A stretch of DNA of 64,000 bases, from positions 620,306,476-620,370,475 of the forward strand of contig NC_081408.1 of the NCBI RefSeq assembly GCF_030272615.1. The letters run 5' to 3'. Below the pieces are notes generated by a model. The model did no database searches. It had not been told where the DNA came from and saw only the letters and a program-made list of their open reading frames with translations. Numbering within the stretch: the first letter of the stretch is position 1; each line of letters begins with the position of its first letter. Shown piece by piece: positions 10,517 through 22,287 of this stretch. This DNA comes from Cryptomeria japonica (taxonomy: Eukaryota > Streptophyta > Pinopsida > Cupressales > Cupressaceae). The translations under genes and the position numbers were made by a program.

Positions 10517-11764
10517 AGATTATGCTAGGTGTATGCTTTTAGCTACTTATTTTGTACCAATGTTGATTGATTTAGTGGGCTCAATAAATATGGGTGATCG
10601 TTCCTAATAGTGTTTAGGAAGTCCCATCCTTAGGTGCCTTAAAAAGGTTTTCACCCTCAAACGCATCCTTTATTTTGACTTTTTGTGATCTAGTGCTGCC
10701 ATTGACTGGTTTTCAGCATTAGATCCTATGTTTCTTTTATTATTGCGACTGAGAGACTTGGCACCCTCTGGATTGCAAATATCATTATTTGTTTGCTGGT
10801 AGAGTTTTTTTCCGGGTTGACTGTACATAGGTAATGGAAAATGGATTCATCATTTGGGAAAATAGGTATCTCATGGTGTTCAGGTTCATCCCAGTCTATC
10901 AAATCATGAAATACGAGTGGTAGAGAGTCATTTGGTGGGTCGAGGTCGGCTGCGGTAAGTGTCATGATAGAGGTATCGTTAGATTTGTTTGGGATATTGG
11001 TTAATATAATGGTATTGTCAAGGTATTTGATGGTATCATCTTTCGTGTAGACTTGCTCGTAGTGTCGCTTCTCATTTTCCTTAGCTTCGTAGATATGTTG
11101 TGGACCAATTTCAAGTAATCTAGACTTTGTGCCTTGTTCTTCCTGAGAAAGGGGTGTATGTATAGCACCTTCAGGGACATCTTCAGTAACATTTGAATAA
11201 CTGCCCCATTCATAGTTATTAAAATCAGTTTCAGAAGTATTGTGCTAGAGTCTTTCAGTTTTGCTGATAGGTATGTTATAGGGTGAAAAGAGATCCCTGA
11301 TAATTGATAACAGTCTTATAGTTTTCTCTGATTCTGAATCAAAACCTACTTGTACTCTTTGCATTTTTTCATACACTATTTCTCCTGGGGGAGTAGTGAT
11401 TTCTTCAGGAGGTGATTCTGCCTTGTTTTGAATATGTTCATGAACATTGTGCACTTCCTCATAAGAGGCTTCTTCTCTTTTAATGATTTGTTCCTCTTGT
11501 TGTTTTTCTTTTTCTTGGTGTTCTCTCTCTTTCTTTATTGTTTCTGCTACTTGGTGTAGTACCTCTTGCCATGAGTCCTCATTGCATTTCTTCTTTGCTT
11601 TCCACTGAGGTTTTTGATATTTATTTTGTTTCTGCTTTGGGAGTATGTTGTATCCATATCCCAGTCCTGTTTTGTCTCGAGAAAATTGTGAAGGAGGGTC
11701 CAGTGGTTCTGTAATGCCTTCTTGTCGCTTACCTATAGGTCCTTTTCCATTGCATGATCAGGAA
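10517..11764 (-). pseudogene. Protease-RT linker region of element C
   Basis: Short open segments (10726-10965, 11001-11213, 11245-11454) in shifting frames, acidic and without recognised domains. They sit where Tat-like elements have a variable linker between protease and RT. No catalytic motif is visible. Confidence 0.5.
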
Positions 11765-13280
11765 TCATTTTCCATATTTTTGTGTTGGTATGGCTACCTC
11801 TAGAGTAGCAGCTTTGACTTCTCCCTCATCCTTGTATAGCCAACTAAAGATGTCTTTCTCTTCTGATTCATGTGCTAGTGTGCCCAATTGAATAAATTTG
11901 CCATTAAACTTGGTGATGGGTTGTGTTGCTTGATGTGTCACTGGAGAAGGTTGTCCATGAGATTTTGGTGATGTTGGCAATTTGGATAGGCACATGGGTT
12001 CAAAAGAGTATTCTCTCATGCCTTTCTCTTTGATTTTCATCTTTTGTTTGAAATCCATGGATAAAGATTTGAGCTTTTCTTGATGATGATCTATTGTTGA
12101 GGAAGTTTGAGCTTCCCTGTTGTGCGAAACCAAGTTGTCTTGAGCTGCCCCCATAGCATTGCAATGTTGAAAGGGGTTATTATCCACAGAGATGGAAATA
12201 TCCAGTCCATTATATGGGAATTTGACACACTGATGGTAGGTTGAAGGTACTACTTGCATTTCATGTATCCAAGGATGACCCAATAAAATATTGTATGTTA
12301 AGTCTATGTCTAAGACTTGGCACATAGTGTCCCTTTGTATCGGTCCTACTTGAATTGGTAGTATCACTATTCCCTTGGATGATCTTTCTTCATTATCATA
12401 TGCCTTGATGGTGATATTTTTGTGTGGATCAATAAGACTGTTTAGAGAAGCCTAATGCACGGATAAGTTTTAAGGTAGAGATATTGAGACCAGCTCCTCC
12501 ATCTATTAATACTCTTTTAACTTGATGTTTGTAGACTAAGACTTCAATATGAAGGGGAGTATTACATGGATGACTCAAAGAGATATTATCATGTTCAGAA
12601 AAGGTGAGATTATGAGGCCCTGTCATATGAGCCACCATGGCTTGAAATTTGTCAATATCCAAATCTTGAGGCACATTTGTTTCCACTAGTGCTTGTTCCA
12701 AGATGTCCTTATGTTTTGGCAAGAGCTTGAGTAACTCGAGTATGGATATCTAAGCAGGAGTTCTCCATAGTTGACTTACCAAATCATATTAAGTCTTGGG
12801 GATAATGGTCGATGTTTATGTATTCCCTTTCAAGACATATTTTTGAGCTCTAATTGTCACATTGATTGATGTATGGTTTTTTTTTTCCTTGATCTTTATG
12901 ACATTTATCAGATTATCCTCTATTGATATGTGATTGATAGTGTTGTCGTACAGATGATTTATGCGAGCTCCCCGTGTATCGTTTAATGATGAAGCTCCTT
13001 CCTTGTTGTAATTTGGAAGAGGATTTTTAAAGGCATCATGATCACCATTCGTTTTGAGACCATCAACCATTAAATCACCTCTATCAATCATATCTTGAAC
13101 AATGTTTTTAAGCCTCATGCAATCATTTGTGTGATGTCCTTTATTTTGATGAAAATCACAGAAGTGTGAGTCATTGCACCAAGGTGGTTTGATCTGGGGT
13201 TCAAAATTGTTTATGGCTGGAAATGTGATAATCTTGTTTTCCAGGAGTTCGCGAAATGTTGATTCTAAGGATTGCCCCAA
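11765..13280 (-). pseudogene. pol: Gag knuckle and aspartic protease of element C
   Basis: Three pieces. 13280-12816 holds an atypical knuckle (C-D-F-H-x4-H-x4-C) close to that of elements A and B. 12722-12429 holds the protease active-site strand V-L-I-D-G-G-A. 12367-11765 holds the C-terminal protease strand (I-L-L-G-H-P-W-I). Frameshifts fall between all three. The protease would mature Gag-Pol in the particle. The active-site Asp is still encoded but the gene is broken. Confidence 0.8.
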
Positions 13281-13343
13281 TGGTGTGTATATGCTTCTAT
13301 TTGGGAAATTGTAGGTGTTACCTCTTTGATTTGTATTATTCCC

Positions 13344-14660
13344 TCAGTTAGTGTTGTTGCTTTGGGTATTGTTGTTGGTGTTTGCATTTGAAGGTCCCTG
13401 ATTGGTACTTTGTGGATAAGTGTTAGTGCCTTGGTTAACAGCCTTTTGATTCTTGTTAGCTTGTGGATTACCTGATAAAGCCAATACTGGTTTTTTGGAC
13501 TTCATATCATTAGCATCAATTCCCCCCTCATTAACAACGTTTTTGTTTCTGGTCCAAAACCAAGATTTTTCTAAAGTGTTCTTGTTGTTTTGGTTGTTAA
13601 AGTGGGTGTTGGATGAATTTGTTCCTTCCTTATAGAACTTCAATGTTCCTTTCTTGATGCATGCTTCCTCTACTTGGATTTCATTTTCGATCAACTTGGC
13701 AAAAGATGGTATGGACTGGAGCTTGAGTAGATAACTCATCTCACTATTCAAATTGTCAATAAAGATCTCCATCTTTTAATTTCCAGGCACATCTCGAGGA
13801 TATCTCGAAACCATACGTCTCCAACGCTGAAGAAATACCATGAATGTTTCATTGTTTTTCTGTTTGGTATTACATACATCCAACCTGGTGATCGTGTGTT
13901 GAATATTATAGGAGTATTGTGTGATAAATTTATTTACCATCTCATCAAAGGATCTGATGGGAGGTGTAAGTATAGACAACCACTCCATTATTTGCCCTCC
14001 CAAACTTCTTGGGAATAGCCTCATCAAATAAGTATCATCGTGAGCAAATTCAAGGCTTATGGTACAAAATTCTCGAACATGATTGTGGGGATCACTCTTA
14101 CCATCGTATTTATCATATTTGGGTATATCTAAATTTGGGGGAAAAGGTATCATGTTTAATCTCCTATCAAAAGGATAAGGACAAATTTCATCCAAGGAGT
14201 ATCGTATAGTGGTCCATGTTGCATGTCTTGCATTTGTCTTTGCAGCATTTGAATTTTTTTGCGTAACAGAGACCATAGGTGCATTTGTTCACTGAGGGAA
14301 AATTTCTTCCCTTTCATTATCCCTAGTTCAGGCATGGTTGTGTTTGGGTATGTTATGTTGTTCAGGTATGTTTTGTTGTTCGGGTATGTTTTCAGGGTCA
14401 CATGTTTATTCTTCTCTCTGTTGTTCTTGATAAGCAAAATTTTGAGACCTTGTCCTAAAGATTTTAGTATCGAAGTCTTCAGGAAGCCTAACTCCTTTGC
14501 TTGTTAACATGAGCATATATTTTTCTTTTTCAGCTTCTATGAGTCTTTTCATAAGTTTTTGGAATGAGGGGTTTTCTTGACATTCTTGGAGAAGTTCCTC
14601 AGTGATCTCTGTTTCTCCCAGATCAGTATAATCGAAAGGGTTTGATAATCTACAACCCAT
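13344..14660 (-). pseudogene. gag: Gag of element C
   Basis: Pieces at 14660-14406, 14437-14156, 14276-13776 and 13772-13344 tile a Tat-like Gag. The N-terminus begins M-G-C-R-L-S-N-P-F-D-Y-T-D-L-G-E. The capsid has the Y-D-G-K-S-D-P-H-N-H-V motif and L-M-R-L-F-P-R-S-L-G-G, followed by an Asn/Thr-rich spacer. The same capsid motifs recur in element I gag (56312-57022), so C and I are related. Overlapping frames imply at least three frameshifts. The start at 14660 is inferred from the conserved opening. Confidence 0.82.
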
Positions 14661-15252
14661 ACTTGACTCTTGTTGTGGTTCACTTTTCTTGTTTCATTGA
14701 GAGAGAGTGACAGCGGGCATCTAGTAGAAGGTTTCTATGACAAAAGGAACAAACTCCTCTTCTACTTGCTCAAGGGTTGGTGGTTCGGGTCGAGCTACGT
14801 TATAAGTGATACAGATTTGTGGGAATAAAGTGGGATTGATCTTTCCTCCATGATTCAAGCGTTGGTCAAATGCTGCTTTCTGAATGTAAGCTTTGCTTCT
14901 TAAGGGTTATTTGTCAATGTCATTTGATTTTTCTTGAAGATATAATCACATATAGCGCAAGAATGTGCGATGTGATTTAAAGAGTTGGCGATTAATATAG
15001 AGAAATTTATTCCATTTGGCAGTTTTTTTAGAACTAGGTTGTCTCTTCTTCAACTAAGTTTTGTGATGAAGACTTGTTCTTCTCAAAATATGAGGAGTGG
15101 TCATACACGAATGATCAATGGTTTCCTTTGATGTTTGGATTGAGATACTTTGTTTGAAAAACTTAAGCTTACTTTATCAAGTATAGGTTTAGATTCACCC
15201 CAACGACAAAGTGTGTCAAATGATATGGATAAGAGTCTCCCGATATGGAAAC
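14661..15252 (-). other. Gag-proximal leader of element C
   Basis: Non-coding stretch between C's gag start and the D insertion, continuing at 29791 after D. I see no promoter or structured RNA here. Confidence 0.55.
15248..15252. repeat. Target-site duplication GAAAC of element D (left)
   Basis: Identical to 29786-29790 immediately after the right LTR. Confidence 0.92.
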
Positions 15253-16032
15253 TGTTGGCAAATGCACACTCCAATTAGAAATTGTAGGTGATTGAAGGTA
15301 TTGTCATTGATGGCAACCTTGAAATAATAAGATACAAGCACTGGCACCAACAAACTCCACATCGGCATACAGATCACCGGCACCAAAAAGGAAGATTACC
15401 GGCACCATGGCCGACAGGAATTTTGTGTAATTATACTTTGTAATTAATTGTAAAATCTTTTTGTAAGACGACATGGCAAATTGTAATATGACTCATATAT
15501 ATATGAGATCATTGCAGATCATTTAGGAAGCAAGGTATGGAAACAATAAAGCAGACCTAATGTGTGAATTATTGGGATAAGGGTTTATGTATATTGCAGA
15601 GCTTAAACCGGTACTGAATCTAGCATAGTAGATGTTGATCTGAAGCAATACATGACATTGGATTTGTATAATCCAATTTTGTAAGTCAGTGAGACTTCAT
15701 TTTGTAACTGAGCAGTGAGCTCTAGGCACTTGGCCTTCCTGCATGTGCAAGCCCCCATTGTAAGAAGTAATATTCCCTTATTGGCCAGTAAGCGAATATT
15801 GTGGGTCACAAATCCCACCAAGGTTTTTCCCACACCGGGTTTCCTCATTAAAAAATATTGTGTTATGGTGTGCCTTTTATGTTGTGGTTGTTGTTCTTAT
15901 TTACTGTATTAATTTTTGTTTACTGATACACAGTTCTGAAATGCTTTTCATGTTATAAGTTAAGAAAATTCTTATACCGGTCAGATACTGATTCACCCCC
16001 CCCCCTTCTCAGTATCTTTGGGAATCCTAACA
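15253..16032 (+). repeat. 5' LTR of element D (780 bp)
   Basis: Starts TGTTGGCAAATGC and ends ATCCTAACA. A TATA-like ATATATATATGAG lies near 15495. A C-run (about 15995-16007) lies close to the 3' end. Same length as the right LTR. Confidence 0.93.
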
Positions 16033-16033
16033 A

Positions 16034-16046
16034 TTGGTATCAGAGC
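16034..16046 (+). other. Primer-binding site of element D (initiator tRNA-Met type)
   Basis: TTGGTATCAGAGC begins two bases after the LTR. This is the common plant copia PBS complementary to the 3' end of initiator tRNA-Met. Confidence 0.92.
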
Positions 16047-16103
16047 TTGGTCCTCTATTTTCAAAAGCCTAACAACTTGAGGAAGATCTTGACACCGGTA
16101 GAG

Positions 16104-17177
16104 ATGGAAAACTTGAGAAAGCAATTGGAAACAGCTCTTTCAGACTATGATGCAGAAAAAGTGAAGAATATCAAACTTGAAGATGATCTGAAGGTTGCAC
16201 ATGATATCATTCAAGGACTTCAAGAAAATTTCACTATTGCAAGGAACAAAAGAAGAGAACTTTGTGAAAAGATGCAGAATGATGAAGATGAAAAGGAAAC
16301 TCTCAATGATCTGGTAAACAAGTTGAGACAAGAAATCAATACAACGAAGAATGAGATGCAGGATATGACTATGAGATTTTGTAAAGAAATTGAAAATAGA
16401 AAGAAGAATTAAGATGACTTGACTAGATGAATCAATGATGCTGCAAATGAAAATCTAAGACTTGGTCATATGAATGATATGCTAAAGACGGATCTAATTC
16501 ACTTAGAGCATGATAAAATTGAACTCATGAGATAGAAGGATTTCTTGAAAAATAAATTGGCTACTGCAAATCAACACAAGGAGAAATTCAAGAAAAGTTC
16601 AGAGGAACTTGATGGCATGCTGAAAAATCAGAAACCTAAAGGTGATACAAATGGCCTTGGCTTTGAAATTGGTGAAAGCTCTGGTACTACAAACAAATAT
16701 GATCATAGCAAACTGGTAAGACAACCTAATGCTTACAAATTTAGTGGGAAATGCTTTAACTATAACAAGTATGGTCATAGAGAAAATTAGTGTAGATATA
16801 GAAACTATCAGAACACTAATACACCCATTGGTCAATGTTCCAAATGCAACAAAGTTGGTCATAATTCAGAAAATTCTAGAATGAATGTAAGATGTTATGT
16901 TTGTGGAAGATTTGGACACTTATCTAATCAATGCAAAACACATACTGGCATAGGATATGGGAAATCTATTCAGAAAAACAATGTGACTTGTTATGCTTGT
17001 AACAAGATTGGACATGTTGCTAAATTTTGTAGAAGTAAGGCATCACTGACAAATAACAAAAGACCCAGCTTGAAAGGTAAAGCAAAAGTTGAAGAGGTAA
17101 AGAAAGAATTCTCAAAACAATGGATCAGAAAGTCAGATCAAAATGCTGATGGGAATAATCCTCCACTGGCAGAATAG
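16104..17177 (+). pseudogene. gag: Gag-like ORF of element D: coiled coil plus four zinc knuckles
   Basis: A single frame of 357 codons interrupted by four in-frame stops (near 16412, 16430, 16533 and 16788) and no frameshift. The N-terminal ~200 residues are charged and heptad-like (E-N-L-R-K-Q-L-E-T-A...), probably coiled coil. I do not see the copia capsid motif that element E has. The C-terminal third has four CCHC-type knuckles, two intact (C-Y-V-C-x4-H-x4-C and C-Y-A-C-x4-H-x4-C). The first has a stop just before its last Cys and the second has that Cys changed to Ser. The ATG at 16104 is the first in frame. The likely role is RNA binding in particles. Confidence 0.82.
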
Positions 17178-17517
17178 AGTAACACTCCACCAGTGGGAGA
17201 CTCTTCATCTAACTGAAGGAAAATCCTTTGGGGGTTTGGCAACAAATTGGAAAACGTGCTAATATACCCTCGGTTGATGGTGAGAAGTTGAATTAATTCT
17301 TTACCAAAAGATGAGTTAAGTTGTGACTTAACCGGCAAGCATTAAATGCGGTAGTTGGAGAAAATAACATTATAAAGTAAGTGTTTTGGCTCTTTTTTAT
17401 TCACCGAGCATTCAAATCTTCGAAAGCGCAAAAATTCTGAGCAAGGGCATCCATAGCGAGAAGGAAGCAAGTCATTCAAGCACACATACCTAAAGGAAGA
17501 TTGAGGTATTTATAACA
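17178..17517 (+). other. Spacer between gag and accessory ORF of element D
   Basis: About 340 bp without a conserved frame. It contains no integrase, protease or RT motif, although pol would normally start here. Confidence 0.6.
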
Positions 17518-19680
17518 ATGGCATCCTCCTCTATTCCTAAATTTATAGCAAACCCTACTGTGATTGAGGTTATCAAGTGCCCTAGACCCGTATTCAAACT
17601 TGTTCCCGAAATAGCAAAGAAAGATGATACCCTAGGTGCATTCTCTCAAATTCCTAAAGGAGTAGTATATGTTGAAGATCCTATGATATACATACATTGT
17701 CATATAGAGGAATTAGGAGATGACGAAATCAAGAACATGTATAGGACTGTGATTTGTGATGTAAATGGCAATATCAAACCGGAACATAAGATAGTGGAAA
17801 CCCTAGGTTTTACTAAAATCCTTAGTATCCCGGATTTTCCCAAGGATGTTATAAGGATTGTGCTAAGCAAAGTGCATGGTGAATTCTTTTGGTTGGATTT
17901 CATCCATAAAATCACCAAAGAAGCAATTAAGGTAGTAACAGGGTTACCTTCCACTGGTAGTAGGCTTGACAGGACTAAAAAGGTCTCTAATGACACAGTA
18001 ATGGACCTAACCAGCGCAACATTTGACAAGAGATCACTTAGAGTCAATGATGTAAAGGACATAAATGTTAGATTTGTCAGTATGATCCTTGGCTATAAAG
18101 CCACACATGCTAATAGATTAAACTCAGTATCTAGCTTGTGTATTAAAAGTGCTTATGACTTAGTGAACAACAATGCTAAGATTGACATTTGTGAATGGCT
18201 TAAAGATGAATTGATAGACAATCTGAAGAAGATCAAAGGAGATAAGAAAGGAACTTTTAGATTTGGAAATTTGCTTGTATGTTTGATGTTGTACATTACT
18301 AAGGAAGTACCCGATATTGGAAGAAAAGACTTTGGCTTTGATATCCCGGTAGGAAAGCAACTATTGGCCGACACATTAAACAACATGGGAGAAAACAGAG
18401 AGAAAAATATAAATGAACATTTTCAAGCACTGAAGGCTCGAATGAAGACAAGAATAAGGTTATCTCAGGCAATTGTAGATAAATATCAAAAGGAAATATA
18501 TATTGTAATTAAGAAAGATGAAATCTGGATGGAGGCAATTGTCCCTAGGACTATCTAGGTAACTGAAATGGGATATGAAATAGATGATAACATCATTGAA
18601 ACTTATGCAAAATCCCTCCTTGAAGCACCAAAGGAACCATCTGAGAAAGTCTTTGGAAATGTAGAAACAATTGAAAGTGGTATTCAGTCTAAGAAAAGAG
18701 TTAAGAAAGTTGAACAAACTGTGAGGAAGGGAACTAGACAAGCAAAAGCTATTAAGGAAGATGTATTGAAGCAAACTGGTATCAAGGAAAGTGAGTTGGA
18801 AGGACTTCAACCAGAAGCTCATCTTTCACCAGTTGCAACTTCTTCTAAAAGTGATATACCGGCAGTATTCAAAAGGGTAGAAAGGAAATGAAAACCCTCA
18901 CCGGTACCCTCACCCACTCCTAGAAGAACAAGACAAAAGCAACAGGCAGTTAGGCCTCCAGTTAAGAAGTTAACTCCAAAGAAAAAGAAGGTAAAATAGG
19001 TTATTGCTCCACTGGATAAACTTTTAAGTGAAATAACAGAGGATGGAAAGTTGAAAAACATTAGCAAACTATATAAAACACTTTCCATTGATGATAAAGA
19101 AAGCGTAGAGAATAGTGTAATTTTACACTTGGACATATACAAGAAATTTTTGATGGAAATTGTTGATGAAATACCCACTGATCTATACAGAAGACTAGAA
19201 GCTAGAAGGGTAGCTATGGTTGAGATATATAAAAAGATAAAAATTGAAAAATTGCTTGCAGTGCACCCAGTAAACTCACCTAAAGAGATAGAGCAATTAA
19301 TCAGTGAGGCCAACCGAACAGTATTTTCAACTAGTCACCAGCATGTTGCACTTATGGCAGGAAGAATGAATGAAATTTTTAAAGAAACTATGGATTAATG
19401 GGACATATTCTTTGTTGAAAAGGAAAAACAGGAAGAACTTAAAAGACCTAAGACTGTCAGAGTCTATCAAAAGGATAGGGAAAAGGGGAAAGGTAAGGTA
19501 GGTGGACCTCCAAACCTTAAGATAACTGATAACTTACCTCCACCTCTTTCTGATACTCCACCGGCACATACTACTGACAATCAACTGGCTACAGAGAGTA
19601 TGGAGACTCCTCAAGAGGATACAAATCCTAATTCTAAAATTTTGTAGACTATGAATATAGACACCCAAGAGGTAAACATT
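17518..19680 (+). pseudogene. Accessory ORF of element D, 5' part (721 codons to the B insertion)
   Basis: One frame with five in-frame stops (near 18558, 18891, 18998, 19398 and 19647) and no frameshift. It is followed after B by 27469-28026 and 28077-28826 in the same phase. The first 347 codons are free of stops and look globular (V-H-G-E-F-F-W-L-D-F-I near residue 120, then alternating helical and charged stretches). Next is a Lys-rich, Pro-rich linker, then a helical region (about codons 500-625). I recognise no enzyme motif. It faintly recalls putative plant transposon proteins annotated in angiosperms, which I cannot verify. It occupies the place of pol. The start at 17518 gives M-A-S-S-S-I-P. 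Confidence 0.75.
19676..19680. repeat. Target-site duplication ACATT of element B (left)
   Basis: Identical to 27464-27468. Joining across B keeps the reading frame of D's accessory ORF. Confidence 0.95.
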
Positions 19681-20923
19681 TGTAAAGCGGAAAAATCGAA
19701 CCCTAGTCGTTCTCCTCTCCCCAACTCCAAGGAGAGAGAAGGGAGAGTCACTAGGGTTGATGGTTTTCACTTGGGAGAGACTTTACATTAAAAAGAGGGG
19801 TTGAAACCCCACAAGATCCAATCCCACACAATGCAAGATTGGATTCTAAATGAGTTTCAAGGGTTGTGACATCAAGGATACCCTATTTTGTAAAGAAATG
19901 TAGATGGAATGATTGAACTAGGAATGCATGAAAAGTGAGAAAGATTCACTTATAAACAGAGATAGGAATATAGGATGGAGCTGCGGACCTAGAATTAGTA
20001 GTAAAATGTCGAGATGGTGTTGTTCTGCAAATTTGAGCGAAATTTGACGAGACGATGGCGCCCGGTGTGCACATGGTCCTCCGAAAAATCCGCAAAATGA
20101 AGGTGGATCCTTTCGTCTCTGCACAAGGATTCCAGATCTTCAATTATAGCCGCGTACCTGCAACCTACACATAGAAAAGAGAGGACGATTGGGGGGTTAG
20201 GGATGAGGGGTTTGCCTTTAGGTCAAACCCCGGTTTTGGAATTAACCAAGAAATGAGAATGCTGTAAATGTAAATGTTTGTAATGTAAACGAGTGCTGAT
20301 ACCTTGTTGTAAGAATGTTTGTATTCTTACATGCGAAGGTGTAATGTATGTAGTATGTAATGTGTTGTAAGTGATCTCCTCTTCAATGGTTGAATCCTTG
20401 TCTTGAATGCAACACTTAGCCTTGAATGGAGACTTAGAATGATCAATTGCTTGAAGGAATGCTTGAATGCTTGAATGCTTGAATATTGCTTCCGCCTTTT
20501 TTTCATCTACCAAAATGGGAGAGGAAATGTAGTTTATATACTTGTCAATTAGGGCTGATAGACTGATTTTCCTGACCTTAGGTCGACCAGGAAATGTTAT
20601 TTTCCAATTTGCAATCATAAAGACCCGAAGCCCCATAAGAGACCGGGCCCAAAATAGGGCCAGGGACCAGGGCGCTAGGCGCCATGGTCCTGGGGGACCA
20701 GGGCGCTGGGTGCCCTAGTCCTGAAGGACCAGGGCGCTGGGTGCCATGGTCCCACCTCCAGGGACAGCAGGGTGCAAGGAGGATCAGGCCAGGGTGCTGA
20801 AAAATGCAGTTTTTGGTGTCATGAATAAGTTTCGGGGTCTCTATTCAGGTTCCGTGTTGCATCGCCATCGTGAAGACCCAAATGCAGTTGAAATTGCAAG
20901 TGTCACAATTTTAGGATGCTACA
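19681..20923 (-). repeat. 3' LTR of element B (1,243 bp)
   Basis: Left copy on the plus strand, 3' in element sense. TGTAAAGCGG...GATGCTACA. Contains three 31-bp hairpin units (about 20664-20756). Confidence 0.94.
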
Positions 20924-20940
20924 TTTAGCCCCCACTTTAG
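20924..20940 (-). other. Polypurine tract of element B
   Basis: The minus strand reads CTAAAGTGGGGGCTAAA next to the 3' LTR. An almost identical tract (AAAGTGGGGGCTAAA) precedes the LTR of element L at 35527. Confidence 0.88.
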
Positions 20941-21669
20941 CGGGAGTATAAGCGTACGCTCATACTTCCGGTAAAGTACAAGGAAACAACATTGAAAAAC
21001 TTTCACCACGTCAAGGAGGCAAGATACACCAAGCCCCCAGTGGACTAAGGATCTTACGAATTTGATTGACAAAGTAAAAGGGAAGATCACGAGGGAGAAC
21101 CATGACTGTCAGTAGTAAGGTTCCCTCACTATGAGTCATGCAAGAAAGATATCAAAAATTTTCAAGGCAAAGCTAAATTTGTCAAGAAATTTTCAAGTAT
21201 CTTGAAAAGATATGAATGGGATGTATGCCCCCCTACGTTAAGGCAATCGCACACGCCTCACCGGGGGTGATTTCTTTAAGGTAGTGATACATATAAGAAA
21301 TGAGAAAGGAAAGGAGCACGTTATCACAAGGATTTAGCCCCCAAGTGTGAGATAAGCCCAAGGATAATAGACACAAAACACAAAGCACAAGGTGACTTCG
21401 CTTTCCTCGGGGTCAGTATGCTGTATGATAATTCATGTATATCATATGTATGTATGCATAATTGTTCTTCATTCCCCAATCAAGGAAGGTCACCTAGAAG
21501 AAGGGAACACATGTGTCTTTTGAGTCAACATGAGAGAGACCAAAAAAGATCTCAATGCTTTGCATCGTCCTCAAGTAGACAACACTAAGGACAACAAATA
21601 GAAGAATGAGAATAACACATAGAAGAAGTAACGAAAGAGAGGAGGAGAGAATCTGCTATGCTAATGAAA
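20941..21669 (-). other. 3' untranslated region of element B
   Basis: About 730 bp between the end of the gag-protease frame and the PPT. No RT, RNase H or integrase motif in any frame. Confidence 0.7.
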
Positions 21670-22287
21670 CTAGTCTAGCACGTCATCTACCCCCCGATCT
21701 TGCTGATCAATATTTCGGGAAGGTAGGAAACACGCTAGAGGAGGAACATCCAACACAGCAGATGGAGCTATCACAAGATCCAAACAAGGGCTATGTTCAT
21801 ATCCCAAGCCGCGGTGTTCTTGTCTAGGAGCTAGGATAAGTGCTTTAGAAAATGCGTTAGATAAATGGTTATCAACATCAACATATTCATATTCACTATC
21901 AGAATGAACAGGAGTAACATTTTCATCATGAATAACATTTTCATCTATATCATCATCAAGATTTATAAAAATAAGATCTTTAACTCGCACAGGATCAAGA
22001 CCGTCATGCATCTTATGTTTAGGAGATTTCGACTCAATCGTTGGCTGAGGAGAAAATGGAATAATATTAGTTGAAGGTGTTTTGGGGGATTGCAAAGTTT
22101 GAGAAGCAGTTGCCTGAGCTCTAAGATGACGCTTTCATCGGCGTTCACGTGCAGAACGATTTCATCTAGTCTTAGTAGGAAGTTGCGAAGATTGAGGAGG
22201 AGGAATATTCTCATCCTTATCACTTGAGTGTTTAGGTTGTGGTCTCTTAGGTTGAACAATAGGAGAAGAGGAAGGTCTCTTCTCTCC
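21670..22287 (-). pseudogene. C-terminal extension of the element B polyprotein
   Basis: Same frame as the main ORF, beyond its stop near 22288, with two further stops near 22190 and 22150. It is Pro/Ser-rich, then acidic (D-D-D-I-D-E-N), and ends near L-A-C-F-L-P-S-R-N-I-D. In related autonomous elements this interval leads to RT, but here it simply ends. It could be read only by stop suppression or is already decayed. Confidence 0.65.

Noticed and set aside
16034-16046. TGGTATCAGAGC strings as possible tRNA genes
   Set aside because: Only the complement of a tRNA 3' end is present, next to LTR ends. These are primer-binding sites.
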